Source: JASBRS01 sp964496495
GTDB lineage: Bacteria; Deinococcota; Deinococci; Deinococcales; Trueperaceae
Assembly: GCA_964496495.1 (NCBI GenBank)
Contig: CAZBZU010000013.1
Coordinates: 3,749 to 67,748, forward strand
Length of the DNA: 64,000 nucleotides
Direction of reading: 5' to 3'
Made by a program: the position numbers and the translations under genes. The notes under the pieces were generated by a model. It searched no databases and was not told the origin of the DNA. It worked only from the letters and a program-made list of their open reading frames with translations. How positions within the stretch are numbered: position 1 is the stretch's first letter; each line of letters opens with the position of its first letter. Below are positions 1 to 6,738 of the stretch, piece after piece.

Positions 1-1218
1 GGCGCGGCCGGGGCCGGGGTCATCGTCATGGCGCTCTCCGCCCTCACCGTGCTCTTCAGCGAGGAGGAGCGCCCACGCGCGGTCGGGGTGTGGGCCGCGG
101 CCAACTTCCTCGCGCTGCCCATCGGCCCGCTGCTGGGCGGTTGGCTGCTGACCCACGCCTGGTGGGGCTGGGTGTTCCTCATCAACATTCCCGTCGCGCT
201 GCTGGGCCTGGTGGCGGGCCTGGCGCTGGTGCCCGAGTCGCGCGCTCAGCGCCGGCCCGGCATCGACACGCTGGGCATCCTCGCCTCCACCGCCGGCCTG
301 GCCGCCCTCACCTACGGCCTCATCGAGGCAGGCCGCCGCGGCTGGGGCACCGCCGGCGCGCTCGTCCCCATGCTGGCCGGGCTGCTGGGGCTGGCGGGGT
401 TCTGGCTGTGGGAGCAACGGCTCACCCGCCGCCCGTCCGGCGAGCCGCTGGTGGACGTGCGCCTGTTCCGCTCGCGGTCGTTCCGCTGGGGCGTGCTGCT
501 GCAGGCCGTCGGGGTGCTCGCCATGCTGGGCGCGCTGTTCATCCTGCCCCAGTACTTCCAGGCCGTGCTGGGCACGGACGCCATGGGCTCCGGGCTGCGC
601 CTGCTGCCCCTCATCCTCGGTCTGGTGGTGGGCGCGGTGCCGGCCGACCGCATCGCCGCGCGCCTCGGCGCCAAGGCCGCCTGCGCCTCGGGCTTCACGC
701 TGCTCACGGCCGGGCTGGCGCTCGGGGCGACCACCGCGCTCGGCTCGAGCTTCACCTTCGTCGCCGTGTGGATGGCCCTGGTCGGCGCCGGCATGGGTCT
801 CGCCATGGCCACCGCCGCCTCCGCCGCGCTCGCCGATCTCCACGAGGAGAACAGCGGCATCGGCTCCGCGGTGCTGCAGGCCGTCAACAAGCTCGGCGGG
901 CCGCTCGGGTCCGCCATCCTGGGCAGCGCCCTCACCGCCGGCTACCTCGCGCGCCTCCAGCTCCCCGGCCTGCCCGCGGCCGCGGCCGGCGCGGCGCGCC
1001 AGAGCGTCTTCGCCGGCATCGCCGTGGCCCGGCAGGCAGGCTCGGCCTCCCTCCTGCACGGCGTGCAGAGCGCCTTCGTGCACGGCATGGACGTCGCCTT
1101 GCTGCTCTCCGCGGGCATCGCCGTGCTCGGCATCGCCCTGACGCTGGCCTTCCTGCCCGCCCGGGCAGCCGGCGCGGCCGGCGCCCACGGCGCCCGCCCG
1201 CTGCAGGCGGGGCGCTGA
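1..1218 (+). CDS. DHA2-family MFS drug efflux transporter, 5' end outside window
   Basis: This is a proton-driven exporter of the major facilitator superfamily, 14-helix DHA2 (EmrB/QacA-like) group, in the cytoplasmic membrane. The frame is already open at base 1, so the N-terminus lies outside the window; 405 residues are visible, against roughly 480-520 for the family. Near the visible start is a motif-C-like stretch (ALPIGPLLGGWLL), followed by about ten hydrophobic segments. The last 25 residues are Ala/Gly-rich and probably cytoplasmic. A TetR-type regulator lies 88 bases downstream on the same strand, a common partner for such exporters. The substrate cannot be told from sequence. Confidence 0.85.
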   Translation, partial: GAAGAGVIVMALSALTVLFSEEERPRAVGVWAAANFLALPIGPLLGGWLLTHAWWGWVFLINIPVALLGLVAGLALVPESRAQRRPGIDTLGILASTAGLAALTYGLIEAGRRGWGTAGALVPMLAGLLGLAGFWLWEQRLTRRPSGEPLVDVRLFRSRSFRWGVLLQAVGVLAMLGALFILPQYFQAVLGTDAMGSGLRLLPLILGLVVGAVPADRIAARLGAKAACASGFTLLTAGLALGATTALGSSFTFVAVWMALVGAGMGLAMATAASAALADLHEENSGIGSAVLQAVNKLGGPLGSAILGSALTAGYLARLQLPGLPAAAAGAARQSVFAGIAVARQAGSASLLHGVQSAFVHGMDVALLLSAGIAVLGIALTLAFLPARAAGAAGAHGARPLQAGR

Positions 1219-1292
1219 CGCGCGCCGTCCCGCCACCGCCCGCCGTGAGGCCCCCGGCCGCGCTCCGGCGGCCGCCGCCTCCCGCGCCACCG

Positions 1293-1298
1293 TAGAAT
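1293..1298 (+). promoter_or_regulatory. -10 hexamer TAGAAT for a leaderless tetR transcript
   Basis: TAGAAT lies 8 bases before the ATG at 1307. At a normal -10 to +1 distance, transcription would begin at or just before the start codon. No clear -35 is visible. Confidence 0.5.
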
Positions 1299-1306
1299 CG
1301 GGTGAG

Positions 1307-1915
1307 ATGAGCCCGTCAGACGCGGAGGACCCGCCGAGACCCAGCCTTCGGGAACGCAAGAAGGCCAAGACCCGAACGTCCATCCAGCGCCACGCGCTGA
1401 GGCTGTTCCGGGCCCAGGGCTTCGACGAAACCACGGTCGAGCAGATCGCCGACGCGGCAGAGGTGTCCCCCAGCACCTTCTTCCGCTACTTCCCCACCAA
1501 GGAAGACGTCGTCCTCTACGACGATCTCGACCCCGTGGGCATCGCCGCCATCAAGGCGCAGCCGGCCGGCGTGCCGCCCCTCACCGCCGTGCGCAACGCG
1601 CTCCGCACGGTCTTCGATCAGCTCGCCGGTGAGGAGCGCGCGCAGGCGGAGGACCGCCTCTACCTCTTCCGCACCGTGCCCGAGGTGCGCGCCCGCGCCC
1701 TCGAACAGTTCCTCAGCGAGCTCCAGAACCTCGCCGATCTCATCGCGGAGCGCGTCGGACGCTCCACCAGCGACTTCGCCGTGCGCGTGTTCGCGGGAGC
1801 CATCGTCGGGGTGGGGTTCGCCGTGCTGATGCAGGTCATCGACGACCCCGATGCCGACTTCGTGGAGCTGATCGACCAGGGCCTCGTCCAGCTCGAGGGC
1901 GGCCTGACACTGTAG
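1307..1915 (+). CDS. TetR/AcrR-family transcriptional regulator
   Basis: This 202-residue cytoplasmic protein is a one-component repressor-type regulator. The N-terminal helix-turn-helix covers about residues 20-70 (ARG-rich start, ETTVEQIADAAEVSPSTFFRYFPTKEDVV), which is the diagnostic TetR region. The C-terminal ligand and dimer domain is divergent and gives no hint of its ligand. It follows the DHA2 exporter in the same direction, so control of that exporter is a reasonable inference. The ATG at 1307 is chosen because a -10 hexamer sits 8 bases upstream, which suggests a leaderless message. Confidence 0.88.
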   Translation: MSPSDAEDPPRPSLRERKKAKTRTSIQRHALRLFRAQGFDETTVEQIADAAEVSPSTFFRYFPTKEDVVLYDDLDPVGIAAIKAQPAGVPPLTAVRNALRTVFDQLAGEERAQAEDRLYLFRTVPEVRARALEQFLSELQNLADLIAERVGRSTSDFAVRVFAGAIVGVGFAVLMQVIDDPDADFVELIDQGLVQLEGGLTL

Positions 1916-1932
1916 GACCGGCCGCGCCGGCA

Positions 1933-2007
1933 GCGGCGCGCCGCGCCGCCTCCGGGCTGGGGCCGTCGTAGACGCAGAACGTCTTGCGCTTGTCCTCGCT
2001 GACGTAG
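1933..2007 (-). pseudogene. Fragment of a second DUF4242 gene copy
   Basis: These 75 bases match 6332-6406, inside the intact DUF4242 gene, with a single mismatch (1945 G against 6344 A). On the minus strand they still encode the family core YVSEDKRKTFCVYDGPSPEA. Both ends diverge abruptly, and there is no start codon, no N-terminal half and no proper C-terminus. The fragment sits between the converging ends of tetR and the RCC1 lipoprotein gene. It looks like the remnant of a duplication or recombination event about 4.4 kb from the parent copy. Confidence 0.8.
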
Positions 2008-2029
2008 TCCCACGATGGTCGCCAGGTAC

Positions 2030-3223
2030 TCAGTCGAGCGGCCCCGGCCCGGTGATCACCTGCACCGGCACGCTGCTGTAGCCGGCGGCGGGGGTGCCGT
2101 CGCCGAGCTCTGCATCGGCGTTGGAGCCCCAGGCCCAGGCGCTGCCGTCGCCCTCCAGGGCCACCGAGTGCCCGCCGTACGTGGTGGGCCCACCGCCCGC
2201 GGCGATGGCGGTGACGCCCGTCAGGCCCGTGACCTGCACGGGGGTGTGGCGCTCGCTGGTGCTGTTGTCGCCGAGCTGGCCGAGGTCGTTCGCGCCCCAC
2301 GCCCACACCGTGCCGTCGCCCTTCAGCGCCAGCGAGTGCCCGCCGTAGACGGTTGGCCCGCCGCCTGCCGCGATGGCGACGACGCCCGTCAAGCCGGAGA
2401 CGGTGACGGGCGCGTTGCGGTCGCTGGTGGAGCCGTCGCCGAGCTGGCCGTGGTTGTTGAACCCCCAGGCCCGCACGGTGCCGTCGCTCAGGAGCGCCAG
2501 CGAGTGGCCGCAGTTCGCGGCGATGGCGGTGACACCCGTCAAGCCCCGCACCCGAACCGGGGTGGGGCTGTCGTTGTTGTCGCCGTCGCCGAGCTGCCCG
2601 TCGCCGTTCAGGCCCCACGCCCAGACCGTGCCGTCACTCTCGAGCGCCAGGGCGTACCCGCTGCCGGCGGCGATGGCGGTGACGCCGCTCAGCCCCGCCA
2701 CCTGCACGGGGCTGCTGTTGACGGCGGTGCCGTCGTCGCCCCACTGCCAGACGGTGCCGTCGCTGCCGAGGGCGTACGAGCCGTTGCCCCCGGCCGCGAC
2801 GGCGGCGACGTCCGGCAGGCCGGCGACCTGCAGGGGCGCGCTGGTGTAGCCGGAGCCGCCGTCGCCTAGCTGCCCGGAGTCGTCGTAACCCCAGGCCCAC
2901 ACGCTGCCGCCTTCCTCGAGCGCCAGCGAGTGACCGGCGCCCGCGGAGATGGCGACGATGTTGCTGAGGCCGGGGACGCGCACCGGGAAGCTGCTGGTGC
3001 TGCCGGCAGCGTCGGGGCCGAGCTGGCCGTAGCGGTCGTCGCCCCAGGCCCAGACGCTGCCGTCGCTGCTCCTGAGCGCGAGCGAGTGGAACCAGCCGGC
3101 GGCGATGGCGGGCGACGGGGTGGGGGCGCCGGGCGGCGCGCCCACCGTGGCACCCACCTTGGCGCACGCCGCCAGCATGGCGGCGAGGCCGGCGATCACG
3201 ATGAGCCCGGTGGTGCGCTTCAT
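2030..3223 (-). CDS. RCC1-repeat beta-propeller lipoprotein
   Basis: This 397-residue protein has a lipoprotein signal (MKRTT, hydrophobic core, lipobox LAAC with the lipidated Cys near residue 20), so it should be anchored on the outer side of a membrane. The rest is about seven RCC1-type repeats of 45-55 residues with the recurring pattern DGTVWAWG...GQLGDG. Seven such blades would close a beta-propeller. The third repeat is short and lacks the GQLG part. RCC1 propellers usually mediate protein contacts; no catalytic residues are apparent and the partner is unknown. The start has a good ribosome site (GAGGGAGG) just upstream. It diverges from the hydrolase gene at 3417. Confidence 0.85.
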   Translation of the reverse strand: MKRTTGLIVIAGLAAMLAACAKVGATVGAPPGAPTPSPAIAAGWFHSLALRSSDGSVWAWGDDRYGQLGPDAAGSTSSFPVRVPGLSNIVAISAGAGHSLALEEGGSVWAWGYDDSGQLGDGGSGYTSAPLQVAGLPDVAAVAAGGNGSYALGSDGTVWQWGDDGTAVNSSPVQVAGLSGVTAIAAGSGYALALESDGTVWAWGLNGDGQLGDGDNNDSPTPVRVRGLTGVTAIAANCGHSLALLSDGTVRAWGFNNHGQLGDGSTSDRNAPVTVSGLTGVVAIAAGGGPTVYGGHSLALKGDGTVWAWGANDLGQLGDNSTSERHTPVQVTGLTGVTAIAAGGGPTTYGGHSVALEGDGSAWAWGSNADAELGDGTPAAGYSSVPVQVITGPGPLD

Positions 3224-3400
3224 GAAACCTCCCTCGGCCCGAAGCGAGCCCGACCAGCGGCACCTGGCGTCCCGACTCGATTGCGGCTGGCTCTTCGCTC
3301 GCCACTATGCACCCGCGTCCGGTCGGCCGGCCGAAAGTCGGAGCTGAGGTGTGGCGCCTTGCGCCGCCGACCAGCCGGTCAGGGTCCTGGCGGCGTCCGG

Positions 3401-3406
3401 TAAGCT
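3401..3406 (+). promoter_or_regulatory. -10 hexamer TAAGCT close to the hydrolase start
   Basis: TAAGCT lies 10 bases before the ATG at 3417, which would give a leader of only 2-4 bases. It sits in the 193-base divergent region shared with the RCC1 lipoprotein gene. No -35 is evident. Confidence 0.4.
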
Positions 3407-3416
3407 GAGCACCACC

Positions 3417-4235
3417 ATGCCCACCGCCCCCATCAACGGCACCACTCTGTACTTCCGGACGGCCGGCGAGGGCTACCCCCTGCTGGCGATGCACGGCGGG
3501 TTGGGCCTCGACCACCACGAGTTGACGCCCGGGCTCGACCCGCTGGCGGACACCTTCCAGCTCGTCTACTACGACCACCGCGGCAACGGCGCCTCCGGCC
3601 GTCCGCCCCGCGAGACGCTCACGCACGCGCAGCTCGCCGACGACGCGGCGGCGCTGGCGAGCCACCTCGGTCACGAGAAGGTCGCCGTGCTGGGCTTCTC
3701 CTACGGCGGCTTCATCGCGCTGGAGTTCGCGCTGCGTCACCCCGGGCGCCTCAGCCACCTCATCCTGATGGGCACGGCGCCCACGCTGGCGCCAGGCGGC
3801 GACGTTCTCGCCAACGCGAAGCGCATGGGCGCGACCCCTGCGCAGCTGGCGGCCCTCGAATCGGAGGCCGAGGCCGACAACGACGAGGCCTTCGGCGAGC
3901 TCGTCCGAACGGAGTGGCCGCTCTACTTCCACGCCTACCTCCCGGCGTACGCCCGCCTCCTCGACGACGTCGTCTACTCGGTCCAGGGCCAGCCGCCCGC
4001 GGCCGAGACCGCCGCCTACGACGTCACCGCCCGCCTGGGCGAGATCACGGCCCCGACCCTGGTCCTGGCGGGACGAAGCGATTTCGTGTGCCCGCCGTCG
4101 CAGGCCGAGACTCTGGCGCGCGGCATCCCCGGCGCGGAGCTGCGTGTCTTCGAGAAGAGCGGGCACATGCCTTTCGTGGAGGAGCCTGAGGCCACCTTCA
4201 CCGCCGTGCGGGACTGGTTCGCGCGGCACCGCTGA
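3417..4235 (+). CDS. Alpha/beta hydrolase, proline iminopeptidase-like
   Basis: This 272-residue cytoplasmic enzyme has the alpha/beta-hydrolase fold. The oxyanion region is HGGLGLDHHE near residue 28, followed by DHRGNGAS. The nucleophile elbow is GFSYGG. The acid is likely the Asp of GRSDFVCPP, and the catalytic His is in KSGHMPFVEEPE near the C-terminus. The HGG and DHRGNG motifs resemble proline iminopeptidases and related peptidases or esterases, but the substrate is not fixed. I start at the internal ATG (3417) rather than an upstream frame opening at 3351, because the fold begins just after it (INGTTLYFRTAGEG). Confidence 0.85.
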   Translation: MPTAPINGTTLYFRTAGEGYPLLAMHGGLGLDHHELTPGLDPLADTFQLVYYDHRGNGASGRPPRETLTHAQLADDAAALASHLGHEKVAVLGFSYGGFIALEFALRHPGRLSHLILMGTAPTLAPGGDVLANAKRMGATPAQLAALESEAEADNDEAFGELVRTEWPLYFHAYLPAYARLLDDVVYSVQGQPPAAETAAYDVTARLGEITAPTLVLAGRSDFVCPPSQAETLARGIPGAELRVFEKSGHMPFVEEPEATFTAVRDWFARHR

Positions 4236-4334
4236 GGCGGCCCTGAGGCGGCCGCCGGCGGTTTCGCGTTCGACCCGCCGCCGGCGAACCTGCCGATCCA
4301 GACGCCATAGCCTCGCCGGACCGGCTTCAGGCCG

Positions 4335-5999
4335 CTAGATGCAGCCGTCGAGGTCGGCATCCGCCGGCGGCGGATCGAACGTGCCCGAGGCGTGGCCGCT
4401 GCCGAGCTCGGCCGCGTCGTCCAGCTTGGGGCAGCGCCCCGCGGTGATGTGCCGCAGTCGCAACGTGTTGCCCGTCACGGTGGTGGCGAGCATCCCCGCC
4501 GTGGCGATGCCCGTCTGCACACGCGCGCTCAGCGGGCCGGTGGTGTTGCCGACCACGCTTCCCCCGGTGCCGGTGTCGGCCGTCACGGAGGTCCGTCCGC
4601 CGGTCCAGGCGCGCGTGCCGTTGGAGATGGCGATCTCGAAGTGGGTGTCCGGGCCGGTCCACAGCGTGTTGTCGCGCAGGGCCGCGCCGGTGAATCCGAA
4701 GGTCTTGGCGGGCACCCGGCCGCTCTCGTACAGGGGATCGAAGACCAGCCCGCCGAAGGCGGAGTTGCCCGCGGAGAGAACGCGGTTGCCGCGCACCACC
4801 GAGTGCTGCGGCGAGCTCACGGTGTTGCGGTACACCACGATCGCCACGTCGGTCGCGTCGATGACGGCGTTGCCGCTGACCGTGGCGCCCTCGCAGTTGA
4901 CGGCGATGCCGTCGGTCCAGTCGTTGCTGAGGTAGTGGTCGCTGGAGTACGCCGTGATGAGGTTGCCGGTGACGCTGGCGGCGCCGCACGGGAAGCCGTT
5001 GAAGCCGCCGAAGAGGTACAGCGTGTTGGGCCCCTGGCTGTTGGAGAGGCGGTCGCTCGCCACCGTCACGCCGCCGCCGTAGGTGATCACGTCCTCCAGA
5101 GGGGCGGTGTTGCCGGGCACATCGCGGGCGCCGTCGACCCACACGCTGGTGAGGCCCGCGCCCCCCTTCAGCCGCACCAACGCGGTGAGCGAGGCGGGCG
5201 CCGGCATGGCGGCCGAGCGGACCAGCCGTGCCATGTTCGCGTAGTGGCGCGGGTCCGGAGTGCCGACCGTCGTCAGGGTGACGCCCTCCGGGACCGTGAG
5301 GGGCGCGCTCAGCACCACCAGCGCCCGCTGCGCCAGCGCGACGGTGCCGCCGCCTTGCCGCGCGACCGCGTCCAGGCGCGCCTGCAACGCCCGCTCGTTG
5401 CCGGCGAAGCCGCGCCCGGCCGTCGGGATGGCGATGGGAGCGCTCTTGCCGAGGTAGTACGAGGAGCGCGAGCCGTCGACGACGCCGGAGCAGATGCGCG
5501 GCACCAGCGACTCGAAGGCCGAGCCGGTGAACACCTCTGCCACCACCGACGCCCACGTCGCGCCGGTGTGCAGGTCCTTCATCAGGCGCGCGAAGCTCTT
5601 CGGGTCGGGCTCGCGGTTGAGTGCGCCGCGGGTGAGGGCGAGCAGCCTGGCCGCGTCGCCGTACCCCAGGCCGGTGAACTCGGGCGAGGTGTAGACGGCC
5701 TCGCCGAAGCTCGCCAGGCTCTGTGCGGTGCAGCCCGACGTCTGGAAGTGCGCGAGCGCCGAGCGCCAGCCGGGGGCGTCCGGAATGCGCCCCAGACCCT
5801 CGGTGTACTGCTTGGCGATGAACTGCGCCGGCACGTAGGCGTGCCCGGCGCGGGCGAAGGACGGCCCGGCGGCCAGGCAGGCCACCGTCAGCGCCGCCAG
5901 CGCGACGATGACGGCGCGGGCGGGTCGCCCGCCTCTCCCGGCTCGGGGCCGCTCGCGGCCAGATGCTGGCGCCTGCAGGCCGGCACGCGGATCGCGCAT
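4335..5999 (-). CDS. Secreted DUF4214-like / right-handed beta-helix protein
   Basis: This 554-residue exported protein starts with a long basic n-region (about 28 residues, many Arg) and a hydrophobic core near 29-48. Residues about 55-165 hold two imperfect repeats with a YTEGLGRIPDAPGW...SPEF pattern, resembling DUF4214 modules found in large secreted bacterial proteins. The remainder, about 190-540, is rich in short G-N-x-hydrophobic turns (VTGNLI, VSGNAV, VRGNRV, LRDNTL, VVGNTT), typical of parallel beta-helix (NosD/pectate-lyase-like) folds. Pectate-lyase catalytic residues are not obvious, so binding or scaffolding is as likely as catalysis. The ATG at 5999 is preceded by GGGGGAGA; the frame continues open further upstream. 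Confidence 0.75.
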   Translation of the reverse strand: MRDPRAGLQAPASGRERPRAGRGGRPARAVIVALAALTVACLAAGPSFARAGHAYVPAQFIAKQYTEGLGRIPDAPGWRSALAHFQTSGCTAQSLASFGEAVYTSPEFTGLGYGDAARLLALTRGALNREPDPKSFARLMKDLHTGATWASVVAEVFTGSAFESLVPRICSGVVDGSRSSYYLGKSAPIAIPTAGRGFAGNERALQARLDAVARQGGGTVALAQRALVVLSAPLTVPEGVTLTTVGTPDPRHYANMARLVRSAAMPAPASLTALVRLKGGAGLTSVWVDGARDVPGNTAPLEDVITYGGGVTVASDRLSNSQGPNTLYLFGGFNGFPCGAASVTGNLITAYSSDHYLSNDWTDGIAVNCEGATVSGNAVIDATDVAIVVYRNTVSSPQHSVVRGNRVLSAGNSAFGGLVFDPLYESGRVPAKTFGFTGAALRDNTLWTGPDTHFEIAISNGTRAWTGGRTSVTADTGTGGSVVGNTTGPLSARVQTGIATAGMLATTVTGNTLRLRHITAGRCPKLDDAAELGSGHASGTFDPPPADADLDGCI

Positions 6000-6157
6000 C
6001 GTCTCCCCCTTCGTGGCCGCTCCCGCCCGTCCACGCGTCTCGCGCAGGCACGAGAGGCTCGGCCTCGCTCCCGCCCGGGCCGCGCACGCCGGTCGCCTTC
6101 GACGTTCCGCCGCCCGACGCAACGACCACGCTGCGGCGGAACCACGCTGGCCGCGCC

Positions 6158-6199
6158 GGTGTGGCCCCGCCGGCACCATTGCGCCGACGGGGCCACACC
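6158..6199. repeat. Perfect 12-bp inverted repeat forming a strong hairpin
   Basis: GGTGTGGCCCCG (6158-6169) is matched by its exact complement at 6188-6199. An inner CGGC/GCCG pairing follows after one mismatch, leaving an 8-base loop. It lies between the end of the DUF4242 gene and the start of the beta-helix gene, both on the minus strand. It could terminate the first or shape the leader of the second. There is no T-run on either side. Confidence 0.75.
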
Positions 6200-6261
6200 C
6201 CGGGAACGATGTCCGATTGTGCAGAAACCCGGGCGCGCGTGCAACCCCGGCCCGCGGCCGC

Positions 6262-6534
6262 TCAGCGGTAGAAGTACGGGTCGAGCACGCTCACCAACGT
6301 CACGCGATCGACGGGCAGCCCGTTGGCGTCGGCGGCGCGCCGCACCGCCTCCGGGCTGGGGCCGTCGTAGACGCAGAACGTCTTGCGCTTGTCCTCGCTG
6401 ACGTAGGAGTGGACCCAGGTGACGCCGAAGTCCGCGTTGTGCCCGACCACGTTCAGGCACGTCGCGGCGCCGTCGGCGTCGACGGGGATCTCGAGGCCGT
6501 CAGGGAAGGTGCGTTCCACCATGTATCGCGGCAT
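6262..6534 (-). CDS. DUF4242 (SCO4226-like) small protein
   Basis: This 90-residue cytoplasmic protein begins MPRYMVERTFPDG and carries the conserved core YVSEDKRKTFCVYDGPSPEAVR followed by a C-terminal VTLVSVLDPYF. These are features of DUF4242, a ferredoxin-like-fold family; its Streptomyces member SCO4226 is described as a nickel-binding protein. Whether this one binds metal is not known. The start is supported by GGGAGAG upstream. A 75-bp near-identical fragment of this gene lies at 1933-2007. Confidence 0.8.
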   Translation of the reverse strand: MPRYMVERTFPDGLEIPVDADGAATCLNVVGHNADFGVTWVHSYVSEDKRKTFCVYDGPSPEAVRRAADANGLPVDRVTLVSVLDPYFYR

Positions 6535-6738
6535 GGTCTCTCCCTCCGTGCCGGAGCGACGCTCCGGCGAGCGGGCGCCGGCCCTGGCTACCGCCGGCCG
6601 CGGCGAACGGACCTGGCCGCGCCGCGACCCAGGCAAGCCTCCGGAGCTCCGTTAGGCAAGAGTGCGACGATGCCGGTGCGCCGCGCATCGGGCGAGTTCC
6701 CTAGCTTGGCGCACGCACGTCCCTAGCTTTCGGCCGTT

